Shown here: positions 23,204 to 35,537 of the stretch, in pieces
How positions within the stretch are numbered: the first letter of the stretch is position 1
How the letters are laid out: each line of letters begins with the position of its first letter
Program-made: the position numbers and the translations under genes
Assembly (NCBI GenBank): GCA_964023275.1
Contig: OZ029919.1
Span: 34,032,676-34,096,675, forward strand
Length of the DNA stretch: 64,000 nucleotides
Source: Norana najaformis
Taxonomy: Eukaryota; Annelida; Clitellata; Crassiclitellata; Hormogastridae
Direction of reading: 5' to 3'
The notes under the pieces: generated by a model
Database searches by the model: none
What the model saw: only the letters and a program-made list of their open reading frames with translations
Told to the model about the DNA's origin: nothing

Positions 23204-25186
23204 ATGTTTTTCTGTGACTCCTTCGTCTGTTACGTCATCGTTTTCTTCGTCATCTACAAACTTCTCGATCGTCTCATTCGCATTCCTCGCATCGGAAACT
23301 ATTCCAATCGTTACATCCTCGTGACCGGATGCGACACTGGATTCGGGAATTTGTTGGCAAAGAGATTGGATCAGCTGGGATGTCACGTGTTTGCTGGATG
23401 TCTGACAGAGAAGGGAGAGACTGAGTTGAAGAAGGTCTCTTCCGAACGCCTTCATGCCATCTCTCTGGATGTTGCAAATCAGGAAAGCGTCCGCAAGGCC
23501 TTCGAATATGTCAAGTCCAAGTTACCACAGGGCAGAGGTTGGTTCTTCTTACATACACACATACATACATACTTACATGCATGCATACATACGTACATAC
23601 ATACATACATACATAGAAGGTCGTACATGACGACATGTACATTTGCAGGTCTCTGGGGAGTCTTGAATAACGCGGGCGTCTTTCTCAACCACGGACCTCC
23701 GGAATGGATGACCGTTGAACAGTATAAGCGGGAGTGTGACGTCAATCTTTGGGGCCTCATTGATGTCACGCTGACGTTTCTTCCGCTCGTCAAGGCGGAG
23801 AAAGGTCGAGTGGTGAACACGTCGAGTATCGTTGGACGCTTCGTTATCCCATACGCTCCAGCTTACGATATTTCCAAGTATGGAGTGGAGGCGTTCACTG
23901 ATTCACTCAGGTATCCGATCTATCATTTTGCAATGCAAACGTATCGCATTGTAGCAAAGGAAACCATAGTACATATTTCTTAATGCTGAGTAATATGAGC
24001 ATGTAGAGTTCTTACGGAAGATATGTGGTACGACATACGGGAATGAAGTTGATTTCTTGAGTAGCACTTGTCCAAAATTGCTTGGCCTCACATTGCTTTT
24101 TGTAACTGCCCTGCACTGCACTGAGGCGTGCAAACTCTGATGCTAAGTGAGATTTTCTGGCCCGATAAGTTTAATATTGTAGACGAACGCTTTTGCCGTT
24201 CGGCTGCAAGGCGTTGCTCATTGAACCGGGAATTCATCGCACCAACCTAATGTCAACGGAGACCGTCGTTCGTCGTTTGCAGTTGACATTCGACAACGCT
24301 ACACCTGAAGTGAAGGCCGAATATGGCGAGGACTTCGTCAAGAAACGTAAGCCCTCGTCTTAATACGTTCCGGACGCAAACAATAATTTTACAGCACGAC
24401 GTAACACAGAATTTAAGTGGTTCTGAAGACATCTAATATGTGTTAGACGTCTGCAAATTATAGGAAATTCTCAATAGCCAATCATTTGCAGCTTCCTCTT
24501 GAAAACTGTGATAATGTTAACCGAAGCAGCAGACCACGATCACCCAAACCATTCGGTGAATCTAAAACTCCTGTACTGGAGAATTTCAGTGTAATGTATC
24601 TGTCGGTTAGCTGTATTGTATTGCCTTTAACTAATACAATACTTAGCATAATTTTAGTCCGTACTGCACCGAAAGGAAATAGTCGGTATTATATAAACCG
24701 AATCACTAGTATGTTAGACATCAGGCCATCAGGTGCAATCTAATGTAGTTTGGTTTATTGTAATGTGATCGGTAATGCTGTACGCATTTATACTGTACCC
24801 ATCTTTGAACCGGCCAAAACTGTAGTTCATAGTAGGCCTATATAAAGCATTGAATTGCAGCCAATCACAGAAATTGAAAATCAATCCTTATTTTACACCC
24901 AGATAAGTAAACAGTCCGTCGCCGTATCATAAGTATCTGTGTTTTCTTTGTTTCAGTCATGATGAAACGCCCCAGGCTTTCTGTACTCAAAGGCTCCGAG
25001 CGTTTCTCAGATGTTGTCGATGCCTATGAACACGCCCTTCTTGGACTCTACCCAAGAGCCCGTTACTTGGTAGGAAGCGATACAAGGCTTTACATCTGGC
25101 TCCAAGCTCTTCCCGAATGGATCGGAGACTGGCTCTACCACCAGCTCTACTCCAACTCGCCGCTTCCTGTATCCGTTAGCAAATAG
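23204..25186 (+). CDS. SDR9C-type retinol/17beta-hydroxysteroid dehydrogenase-like, gene 3 of 4
   Basis: Coding exons 23204-23537, 23649-23910, 24183-24346, 24957-25186 give 329 aa in frame. An in-frame ATG two codons earlier (23198) is an alternative start; 23204 matches the other genes. Anchor, TGCDTGFG, NNAG, Asn144, Ser171, Tyr184 and Lys188 (YDISK) are intact. Closest to gene 2 throughout, including the upstream flank and an intron-1 (ACAT)n tract, so it arose by duplication of the gene 2 unit. Differences near the active-site loop (VGRFVIPYAP versus IAGRYSFYYSS in gene 2) could alter the substrate pocket. A possible AATAAA lies at 25408-25413. Confidence 0.93.
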
Positions 25187-26629
25187 GGAGGAGAGATGGA
25201 AGAGGAATTTGAATACATGTTGTTTGGTACCTAATGAAGAAGATCCTGAAAAAAGTTGAAAGGTAGAAGAAATTAAGACAAATTACTGATTAAAAGTCAG
25301 AAGTGAAGAAGTCAGGATGAAGAGTAATAAGTTAGTTTTTGGATGAACAGGAATTAAAATAAGCAAAATAGAGGTGAAGGAATTTGGGTTAAGAACATTA
25401 GTCTGCGAATAAAAAAGTAGAAATTAAAGATTAAAGTAAAAAAATGACTGAAGAAAATGAATTAAGAGGACTCAGAAGTGGCAACAAAGAAATGAATTCA
25501 ATGAAATAAAGATGAATCGAAAGAGATATAGAAACTGAGTTTGATATGAAACGAAAAAGCTGGAACAAAGAACTTTAGATGCACTATGCTTGTTTTACTA
25601 AAATTTAGTTTTCAAATGCCATAATGCATGTAAATATGCTTGCAATTAATCAATCTATAAATCACTCCATTGCTAGATATTAATATTAAACAGGCGCAGT
25701 TTAGATATGGGTGATATAGAAAGCTGTTTAGATATAGGCCAAAACATCACATAAAATTTAGTCAGACATAGATATTTAGATATGTCTTATATATTGATAA
25801 TATAATTGTTAATGTTCAGATCGCTCAAAGTTGAGAGCGAAATACGAAGCTATTGATACAGTGTCACCTAAAAAACATACACACATATTTTACTATATTT
25901 ATATAATATTATTAATATATATTCTTTGATAATGATATTATTAATCTAATACGATAACTTTAAATTCAAAATGCGCAAACTAATAAGATTATGTTCAAAA
26001 TGCACCAACGTACACATGCGTTAGTCCCATTCACCCACATTAAAGCTGACTTATATTACTAACTCTCGGATGGCTCTCCATAGCTATTAATTCTCTCATG
26101 CCATATGCCGGAGATTTGCAGCCATGATAAAATTGACCTTTGGAACAATCAGCTCGTACAAGCGGCTGTGCATTATCCTGGAGTTTTTCTGGCATATGAG
26201 AGCTCAAATCCATACATTACAAATATACTTTCAGTTGTCAAAGCTATCGTTGCATTTAACTTCGTTGTCTGAAAAGGTAACAAGTTTGCTATTTACAAAG
26301 CTGTGAATAAGGAGCAGGTAAACTTATATTTTACACAAAGTTAGCTGGAAAGATCTTTGCGCATGAAGTACTGTAGGAATTGAACAGCCGCAACAGATAT
26401 CATGGAGGCCTGACAGGCTGACTCAATACAATATAGCGACACATGTTGGCCTATAATTGTAATTTGATTGTAACAACGACAACCTTTGAAGAATCGTGAG
26501 TAGGGAGCTACTTCAAGGATGTTTTATTAAAATGTCTCCTCTTAGCCAAATTACAAAAACGTGTATTTTCAATATCTGGATTGCACTTTGAGCTATTTAG
26601 GTACACTTTATGTGGGATGTACATATATG
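25187..26629. other. 3' flank of dehydrogenase 3; no further gene
   Basis: A-rich duplicated 3' flank, then AT-rich sequence. The short frame at 26124-26306 has no family resemblance. Confidence 0.5.
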
Positions 26630-27090
26630 GCATGTGCAACACGGTGGTCCATCGGTAACGCGTTTGGTCACTGATCATGTGGTTGCGGGTTCGTCTCCGT
26701 GCAACGACCCTGGAAAAGTTGTTTGCGCACACCAAGTCTCTGTCAACAAGCAGTATAATTTGGTACCGACATAAGCTGGGGAGTAAACGGCAAGTCCTGC
26801 GGTGCACTGGCCCCGTGTCCAGGACATCGGGATTCGTCCATTGCTGGAACAAGGGCTCAATGAAAGGAAACGAGCTTCTCCCCTACGTCTCACTTGTGGT
26901 ATATGGGATACTTTACTAACTTATATGGCGGGGTGCTTTTCTGTGACCTATTCAGTAGCGTGCTAGGTCTGCTATTCAAAGATTTCGGGTTCGAGCTGCT
27001 GAGCCGACTTAGAGTAACTACCTTGGACAAAATGTTCACGCATACTTTTCTTTCTGATCTTGAGCGACTAATGAGTGCAATATGCAAGTA
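26630..27090 (+). mobile_element. two tRNA-derived SINE family F copies in tandem
   Basis: The first (26630-26890) has a tRNA-like head, B box gcgggttcgtctc, the tgtttgcgca body and a conserved far end (ggccccgtgtcc, ttcgtccattgc, cctacgtctcacttgtg). The second (26930-27090) has head and body only (gggttcgagctgc). Confidence 0.6.
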
Positions 27091-27221
27091 ATCTATATAA
27101 AAAAAGCCTTAGACTCGAGCGCGTTCCAGGCCATTTTGTCTATTTAGAACTAGCGACATATAACTCCGCTGCCATCTGGTGAATGATTTGAGACAAAAAT
27201 AAATTCTTTGTACTTGGCCAG

Positions 27222-27262
27222 GGACAGGGACAGGGCCAGGGACAGGGACAGGGACAGAGAAG
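27222..27262 (+). repeat. (GGGACA)n G-rich hexamer array
   Basis: Six or seven units with one variant (gggcca). Regularly spaced GGG runs on the plus strand could form a G-quadruplex. Confidence 0.85.
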
Positions 27263-28318
27263 TTACAGAAGATTTCCCCCACAGGGACGCTTTTCCGAAC
27301 TAGCGTGCAGATAGTTATAGACGCGGGATAGGCTAATGTATAAACCTGATGTTAATTGCAGTCATTTTTATATCTTACAGTTATATTACACAAAGATTAG
27401 TTATGCTCAGAACACGCAAAGCTGTGCGTGCGTGTTTTCAAAAACCAGCAGTGAGCTTCAGCTCAGCATGCATTGAAGTCTTGGAATATTTTTAGCGGTA
27501 ATAGCACCACGCATGCCAGGACTTTGCAACCAACATAAAAAACAGGCCAGGCCTTTGAACCATTAACATAGGTCGCTGTTAAACAGCCTAGATTTGCTAA
27601 TGTATCTCTCAAACAGATTTATGCATACACAGTGTGTACTTTAAATTGCATGCCTTGAGTCTGTCCTGAAATGATATACACTGCTATTACAATAAAATAT
27701 CTTGCATTGTATTAAATTAATAAAAATACAGATTTAAAACTGCATCTACAGTATTATCAAGGAGCACAGGTGTGTAGTAAGGATTGTGGTAAGTATCGGT
27801 TGTCTCTTCCGCAGTTTCGCAAGCGCCTGAAGTCTGTATTATTTGCCAGTGGTCTCACTGGTTCGGGTTGGGAGCGCTTCTGATGAGTCTATTCTTGAAG
27901 TGGCGCTTTATAAATGTCATATTACAATTACAAAATTACAATCGGTTGATATGTACACTTAAAGCTTTTAAACGTCATGAACCATAGGCAGACTGGAACA
28001 GGTAAGTCTATATTCAGCTCTAGATTTTCTATTAACTGGGACCTTATGACATTCCTATATAATGCGTAATCAAAGCATCGACCAGAAACTTAGGCTTATA
28101 GATCACCTTAGCAAACTTGTTCTTTGAACAACTATCGGAAACTTAGATGTCGTTTTTGAGGATTGTAGGTGAATGACTGTGGTCCATACTTCTTCTTCGC
28201 ATGTTTCTGGACAAATTAGTTTTATTTTCAAAAATCTGCAAGGACAAATGGCGTATGGAAAAACACTGCGACAGCGTTTTGCAAATATTTTCTTGTTGTT
28301 TTAGTTCCGTGAGTAGAA
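27263..28318. other. upstream of dehydrogenase 4; one LINE 3' end
   Basis: 27790-27945 holds a LINE end (ttccgcag..cgcctgaagtctgt, then ggcgctttataaatgtc and ATTACA repeats) like 35890-36015. The rest has no gene. Unlike genes 2 and 3, this upstream region does not carry the 17668-18000 flank except for the last ~50 bp before the ATG. Confidence 0.5.
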
Positions 28319-29644
28319 ATGTTTTTCTGTGACGCTTTCGTCTGTTACGTCATCGTTTTCTTCGTCATCTATAAACTTCTCGATCGTCTCATTCGCATTC
28401 CTCGCATCGGAAACTATTCCAATCGTTACATCCTCGTGACAGGATGCGACACTGGATTCGGGAATTTGTTGGCAAAGAGATTGGATCAACTGGGATGTCA
28501 TGTGTTTGCTGGATGTCTGACAGAGAAGGGAGAGACTGAGTTGAAGAAGGTCTCTTCCGAATGCCTTCATGCCATCTCTCTGGATGTTGCAAATCAGGAA
28601 AGCGTTCGCAGGGCCTTTGAATACGTCAAGTCAAAGTTACCCCGAGGAAGAGGTTATTAGAATTTATTCAGTTATAATGAAGTTATTACCAATCTTCCTT
28701 CAGCCAATTCTTTAAAGACAAACACATTTTTAACTAGCTGTGAAGAACCTAGATTTTTATAACCTAGCCCATAACCTTCATATACACATACGCACAAACA
28801 AACATACATAGTACATACATGCATGCAGACATATATACATATACATACATCCATACATATATACAATGTTTTACATGCATGGATGCGTACTTGTAGGTCT
28901 CTGTGGAGTCTTGAATAACGCGGGTGTCCTCCTATGCAGTTGCTTTCCCGAATGGCTGACCGTCGAAGATTACAAGCGACAGTGTGACGTCAACCTGTGG
29001 GGCATGATTGACGTCACGCTGACGTTTCTTCCTCTCGTCAAGGCAGAGAAAGGCCGAGTGGTCAACACTTCCGGTTATGGTGGACGTTTCTCTTTACCAT
29101 ACTTTGCAGCTTACTGCATTTCCAAGTATGGAGTGGAGGCGTTCACTGATGCAATCAGGTATCCGATAATTTCACAGCGTAAAAGTTTACGTGTACAACA
29201 AGTAAAGCTTAGGCTATGAAGAAAATAAAGTAATGTACAGAAATGTAAGTCGACGAAATTTGTGGGCTTCACATAAAAGCAGCGTCGTGTAAAGTAGCTT
29301 ATTCGCGGGAATTGATGAATACAAATTCCCAGAGCCGAGTTACTGGGTCGGTTTCAGGTCAATTTTAAAATCCAGGCGTTATGGCCAAAAGAGGTCTGTA
29401 GGTCACGGTAGCCGATTGGTTAGAGTGCTTGGCTTGTATGTGGGTCACGGTTGCCGATTGGTTAGAGTGCTTGGCTTGTATGTGGGTCACGGTAGCTGAT
29501 TGGTTAGAGTGCTTGGCTTGTAACGCGAAGAGTCGAGCCTCACCTCGGATGGTTACTTTGTGGGAACCTTGAGCAAGTCCTTCATTCACAATTGCTTCGC
29601 TCCTCAGAGTCAGATTTACTTACCTTGCGCGCGTAACAAATGTA

Positions 29645-29697
<53 letters not shown>

Positions 29698-30923
29698 GAT
29701 GCCGTTAGGTACCGAGGCGGGAAATGTTTGTAGTATCGTGGTTGGTTTTTACTTATCTGACCTCAGGTTTTGGCTGTTCAGATGCTGTCTTTTGAGGTCT
29801 TAGCTCACGACAAAACAATCTGTCGATAATATAAGGGTGGAATCAGGGTCTTAACGACTGAGAGGAATTGCTTGTTATAGATAACGGCGCTATATAAGTC
29901 TACAGAAATTATATTGCACTACTGCTAACTCTCGCTTTAGGGTTGAAAGTTTTTGTTTTGCAACTGACAAAATTCTTTGTACTTCTGGACTCTACGTGGT
30001 TCGAGTGAAACAGGTGTCTCTCAGATAGCACTTGCTAAATACTTCTAGGCTCCACACTACACTTTGTAGCACCTGCACTTAAAGGAAGTGCGCAAATTCT
30101 GCTGCTGTGTATGATCCTTAATCGTAATCGTAATCCCGAGATTTCTACAATGCCCAACAAAAGTCACGTCACGGGATCCAGCTAATTCACAGGTGCTCAG
30201 TCATAACAACATCGATAGGCAGAAGGGTTCGGTTCCATGTAAGAATCCAAAAGTCAGGCAGAGCGACAGCGTGGCAGTTACAGTGGGTGGTGTTTGGGAT
30301 TGGAGAGGAAAGAGAGATAAGAGGAAGAAGGGGAGTCAGGATAGGATCTGTGAAAGACGAATGATTGTCTATGGCTGGATAATTGCAGGCGAAGTCTTTT
30401 GCCGTTCGGCTGCAAGGCGTTGCTCGTGGAACCTGGAGGTTACCTCACTCCCCTGTCGGGAATGGACAAGTTCGTTAGTGGTGTCCAGTTCGCATTCGAC
30501 AAAGCTACGCCGGAAGTGCGAGCCCAGTATGGCGAGGACTTCGTCAAACGATGTGAGGCGCATTTTAGTGTAACACTCGGTTTAGATTGAGACATTTAAA
30601 CTTTAGACACAGTTCCACAGCACATGTCATGTAATGTAGTGTCATGTAATGTTATGTCATATCATGTCATGTCATGTCATGTCATGTCATGCAATGCCAT
30701 GTCATGTAATGTCATGTTATGACATGGCATGTCATGTTATGTCATATCATGGAATTTCATGTCATATAATGTTATATCATGTCATGCAATGTCATGCCAT
30801 GTAAGTAACGTAATCTTTCTTTTCAGTGTGGTTTTTAAACACTGGACACTTCTATAGCGTCTCCTGCATCCAGTCCTGACGTATCTACAGTTCCACCAAG
30901 AGGGTCATCATGGGAACAACACT

Positions 30924-30960
<37 letters not shown>

Positions 30961-31499
30961 ACAACATCACAATCATAATCATTATCATCTTCGTCGTCGT
31001 CGTAGTCATCATCATTCCACCTACATTGTCTTCGTCGTCATCATTCACGCCACCAAGACCCTGCCTTCAATCCCACCCCATCATTATTACCATCACCACC
31101 ACTACCACCGCCACCGCCACCACCGTCAGTTGTTTATGTAAAAATTCCTTTACAGCTAAGATATATAGCTACAGACTTGCGGTTTGTAATAATTGTAAAC
31201 GGGTTTAATAAGTAAATCATTAGCAAAGAGAATGGATATTTTCTGATACATGTCTTTCGTTTGCTTTAGTTATGATGAAACGTTCCAGGATATCTCTGCT
31301 CAACGGATCCGAGCGGTTGTCAGATGTTGTCGATGCCTATGAACACGCCCTTCTTGGACTCTACCCAAGAGCCCGCTACTTGGTTGGAGGTGATGCTAAG
31401 CTGTACATTTGGCTCCAAGCTCTTCCCGAATGGATCGGTGACTGGCTCTTCTTCAAGCTATACACCAATGTGGCGATTCCTGAGTGCGTCAGGAAATGA
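28319..31499 (+). CDS. SDR9C-type dehydrogenase-like, gene 4 of 4; catalytic Ser replaced by Gly
   Basis: Coding exons 28319-28652, 28897-29158, 30389-30552 and 31270-31499 join in frame to 329 aa. Anchor, TGCDTGFG (41-48), NNAG, Asn144, Tyr184 and Lys188 (YCISK) are kept. The position 13 residues before the catalytic Tyr is Gly171 (NTSGYGG) where the other three genes have Ser (for example NTSSIAG). Family knowledge says this Ser orients the substrate carbonyl, so activity may be reduced, shifted or lost. The frame is otherwise intact and the C-terminal region is well conserved, which argues against a decaying pseudogene. It also has a Cys-rich loop (LLCSCF) and GLCG for GLWG. A possible AATAAA is at 31634-31639, 135 bp after the stop. 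Confidence 0.92.
29401..29640 (+). mobile_element. SINE family A with a triplicated 42-bp head, intron 2 of dehydrogenase 4
   Basis: Three tandem 42-bp copies (starting 29401, 29443, 29485) of the tRNA-like head (gattggttagagtgcttgg) precede a single B-box-like gtcgagcctcacc and the family body (gagcaagtccttca). The SINE ends in an (AAT)n tail at 29643-29695. Confidence 0.75.
29643..29695. repeat. (AAT)n microsatellite
   Basis: Pure AAT tract forming the SINE tail. Confidence 0.95.
30120..30365 (-). mobile_element. LINE 3'-end fragment, family B (antisense to gene 4)
   Basis: Plus-strand view: taatcgtaatcccgagattt, tacaatgcccaac, tcagtcataacaac, ggttcggttcc and a purine-rich stretch. This is the reverse of the sense copies at 14430-14705 and 46000-46230. 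Antisense copies also lie at 36255-36425, 50350-50720 and 55130-55360. Confidence 0.6.
30625..31015. repeat. ATGTC-type pentamer array and (CAT)n tract, intron 3 of dehydrogenase 4
   Basis: About 30625-30800 is an imperfect array of catgt/aatgt pentamers. About 30918-31015 is (CAT)n with variants. Confidence 0.85.
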
Positions 31500-32035
31500 A
31501 GTGGAAAAGGGCGAAAGATAAATGAACCTAAGGATGAAAAAATTGGCTTAGTAGTCACGTTTTTAATGACGAACTTTAAACATTCTGTTGTTTCTTTTAG
31601 TTTTCTCTTCTTTTTTGTAGCTAGTTTGCGTGAAATAAAGTAAACATATATGTATATGAATGAAAAAATAATGAGATGAAGAAATTTGGATGAAGAATGT
31701 TAGACTATGACTAAATTCCTGAACAAGGAAGATGAAGAAAGAAACGGGATAAAGAAATGTAAATTAGAAAGTGAAGTCAAAGCAATAATGATGAAACAGA
31801 GGAAATACATAAATTTGAAATAACCTGAGAAAATTAAAGTAATAAAAATAGATGAAAATGGATATGAAATATAACTGAATGCTTGTTTCATTAAAAACTG
31901 AAATAAATTTATGTGACATACTAAGCGTGTTTAGTGCCGTGTTATCCGATTTGAGAACACCTGGGACGGAATTTATGCAGTACGGGCAACCGCATTTGTG
32001 CAATGGGCCCTTTTACCTTTGGCCTGCCTAATGCT
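31500..32035. other. 3' flank of dehydrogenase 4; no further gene
   Basis: Contains AATAAA at 31634-31639 and A-rich sequence like the flanks of genes 2 and 3. Confidence 0.55.
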
Positions 32036-32235
32036 TTCTCTCGCTGTCTTTCTCTGTATGTCTCTCTCCTCTCCTTGTCTCTGTCTCTGTCTCTGTCTCT
32101 CCCCTCTCCCCCCTCTCTCTATCTATCTGTCTGTCTGTCTGTCTGCCTGTCTGTCTGTCTGTCTATATATCTATGTATGTATGTATGTATGTATGTATGT
32201 ATGTATGTATGTATGTATGTATGTATGTATGTATG

Positions 32236-32275
<40 letters not shown>

Positions 32276-32890
32276 CATCCATCTATCCATCTATCCATCT
32301 ATCCATCTATCCATCCATCCATCCATCCATCTATCTATCTATCTGTCTATCTCCTCCCCTCTCTCTCAGTTACTCCTGCTATCTCGCTCTCTCTTTCGCT
32401 CTCCCTCTCTACCCTCCCTCCATCTCTCCTGTCCTCCCTCCCTTCCCCATCCCTTCTGCCCTCTCTCCCTCTCCCCTTGTGTTGTTCCTGCTCTGTCACT
32501 CTACTTTTTCACTTCACTGTCCTCTCTCTTCTCTCTCTCTCTCTCGGTCTCTGGTGCCATCTTCTGTGTTTTTCTGTCTCATTTTGTCTGCCTTTCCCTC
32601 TCCCTCTCACTCGCACTCTCAGTCTGTCTGCCTGTCTCTCCGTACGTCCTTCTTTCTGTCTGTATGTCTAACTTTGTCACTCTCTCCCTCTCTCTTCTGT
32701 CTGACGGCCTATGTCTTCCCTGTCTATGTATCTGTCTGTCTATCTGTCTGTCTGTCTGCCTGTCTACCTGTCTGTCTGTTTGTCTGTCTATATGTATGTA
32801 TATCTATCTTTCTCACACATTTACACACGCTATGTCTGTCTGTCTGTCTGTCTGTCTGTCTCGGGAATTTAAACATAGACAGATATACAT
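32036..32890. repeat. compound CT / TGTC / ATGT / ATCT / CATC microsatellite block
   Basis: About 850 bp of pyrimidine-rich tetranucleotide arrays, including (ATGT)n at about 32172-32238, (ATCT)n, then (CATC)n. Long frames here are repeat artefacts. Confidence 0.95.
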
Positions 32891-33410
32891 AGACAGGGAC
32901 CAGTCTCTCTTGGTGTGATGAGTTGCTCCACAGACCGACAAATGGTAGACCTCGCCCCAGACACTTGTTGCCGCGGTGTTTATTTAGCCTACAGTGCCAA
33001 TCAGCTTGTCGACAGCTACACCCACATCGCACGACCCGCCGAGATGCAACACAAAGAACTGGGCAGTTGGCGCAGCTTCAGGTCTTCACGAACGGATAAA
33101 GCTCTTACTACGGGATCGCAAAACTTAGCCAACAAGGAATCTTGAGTGTTCGAATTCCACGCAGAGAAGTGGGTCAGAATCTCAGAGAAGACCTCTCGAA
33201 CGCTAAAAAGTGTTGCGTTGATCACAATCTTTCCCTCGATAGTAACACTTGTAATTTTCCCCCAAGATTTTTAACGAGTAGCGAGCTTTTGTACATCCTC
33301 AAGAAGTACTTCCGATTGTAGGAGAGTTGATAGTGGAACATTTTGCGCGACTTTCCAAAGTTCTTCCTGGAATATATTGAATACATTCGGGCGTTTCTTT
33401 CGATGTCAAG

Positions 33411-33520
33411 ATGAAGTGCTTCGGTGAAAGGAAAAATCGTGCCAGCTATCAGTGCACCTCCAACGACGACGTCACGGAGAGGATGTCATCAGCAACCACG
33501 GATTGGCGACAGAAGCACAG
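33411..33520 (+). other. candidate first coding exon of the otopetrin gene (option 1)
   Basis: ATG at 33411, 110 bp of hydrophilic codons ending WRQKHR, and donor CAG/GTTAGC. It ends in phase 2, which matches otopetrin exon 2 (44403), giving a 610-aa protein. No homology fixes it, and two other upstream exons also fit in phase. Confidence 0.4.
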
Positions 33521-33714
33521 GTTAGCACACTTACTTACTCGCGCAAAGGTAAATGCGCAGGTAATACACTCGTTTACATGTCTCTAAAGGAACTCCTCAG
33601 AAGTATAAAGGTATAGGTAACTCCTTTGCTAAAACACACATCCGGAGAATCTCCTCAGAAGTCAGTTAAGGTTAAGGGTTGAACACTTGGTAATGAGCCT
33701 GTATAGGAACTCGT

Positions 33715-33722
33715 ATGAATCC

Positions 33723-33755
<33 letters not shown>

Positions 33756-34195
33756 GATAACGATAACGATAATGATAACGATAACGATAATGATAACGAA
33801 AACGATAATGACAATGATAATGACATTAACAATAACAACAATATTAATAACTACAACAACGACAATAATAAAAGTAACATTAACAATAACAATAATATTA
33901 ATGATGATGATGATGATGACGACGACGACGACGACGATGATGATGATAATAATAATAACAATAATAATAGTAATAAGAATAATAGCAATAATCATAATCA
34001 TAGGACAATTTATAGAGCGCCATAGTACTGCCGAAGCCGAAAACAATACAACCGGATTTTATTCTTCATACGGTATTTCGGAGCAATCCTCTGACTTGAC
34101 GCAGCGCTGGTAAATACGCTGGTGCCTTGATGAACTGGGATTTGAACCCCTCTCACTAGGGGTTAGCAGGCCACTACCATGCCACCCCATTTGAG
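33715..34195 (-). mobile_element. tRNA-derived SINE family E with an expanded GATAAT-type tail
   Basis: On the minus strand: a tRNA-like head with a perfect B box (ggttcaaatcc near 34150), a body ending gcgctctataaattg at about 34010, then a long (ATC/ATT)n-type tail from about 34000 down to 33720. A second copy of the body is at 38520-38770. Confidence 0.65.
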
Positions 34196-34379
34196 GTAAT
34201 AATACCCCTGGGGCTGTTGAAGTGTGGTTAAGTGGGAATGGTTCTGGAGAACACCCTCGTCATATGAAGTACGAAGGCGTCGTTTAAAAAACGATAAAAG
34301 AGACTCCTGGGTTTTGTCTTCGCCGGCTATAAAGCTTACTACGTTGGCTCCTTCACCGTCCAAATGACTTTTATGCACT

Positions 34380-34760
34380 TAGCTCTCTCTCTGTCTCTGT
34401 CTGTCTGTCTGGCTGTCTCTCTATCTCTCTATTTCTCTCTCTCTGTCTCACTCTCTCTCTCTCTCTGTCTCTCTATCTCTCTCTTTCTCTCTCTTTCTGT
34501 CTCAATCTCTCTCTCTCTGTCTCTCTCACTCTCTCTGTCTCTCTATCTCTCTCTTTCTCTCTCTCTGTCTCTCTCACTCTCTCTGTCTCTGTCTGTCTCA
34601 CTCTCTCTGTGTCTCTCTGTCTCTCTATCTCTCTCTTTCTCTCTCTCTGTCTGTCTCTCTCTCTCTGTGTCTCTCTGTCTCTCTCACTCTGTCTGTCTCA
34701 CTCTGTCTGTCTCTCCCTCTCCCTCTACCTCTCTCCCTTTCTGTCTCTCACACACACGCG
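34380..34760. repeat. (CT)n / (CTGT)n compound microsatellite
   Basis: Pyrimidine-rich tract of about 380 bp with TCTC and TGTC units. Confidence 0.95.
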
Positions 34761-35035
34761 AGCACGCAAGCACAGAGACACACACCACACAACAGATATA
34801 CAATATATATACAATATAATTATATATAAATATATAAATAGGTAGATGTATGTGGATATGCATATATGCAAACATAATTAACATATATCAAATTTTATGG
34901 CCAAGGGTAAAAAGAGTGTACTACTTTCGTAAACAGTTCACCGGTCCGGGATGAAAATGGGTAAAAAGAGGTTGGAAGAGTTTGACTGCTGACTGGCTGA
35001 CTGACTGATCTAGTACGACCTTGGCGTAACGGAGA

Positions 35036-35537
<502 letters not shown>

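Noticed and set aside
26640-26710. Functional tRNA gene (also 47790-47855, 57190-57250, 63032-63085)
   Set aside because: B boxes are present, but the cloverleaf is degraded and each is followed by a SINE body; these are SINE heads.
30193-30573. A 126-residue frame overlapping dehydrogenase 4 exon 3
   Set aside because: It starts inside a LINE fragment and crosses exon 3 in the wrong frame.
31998-32918. Long Ser/Leu/Tyr-rich plus-strand frames
   Set aside because: They are translations of CT, TGTC, ATGT and CATC microsatellites.
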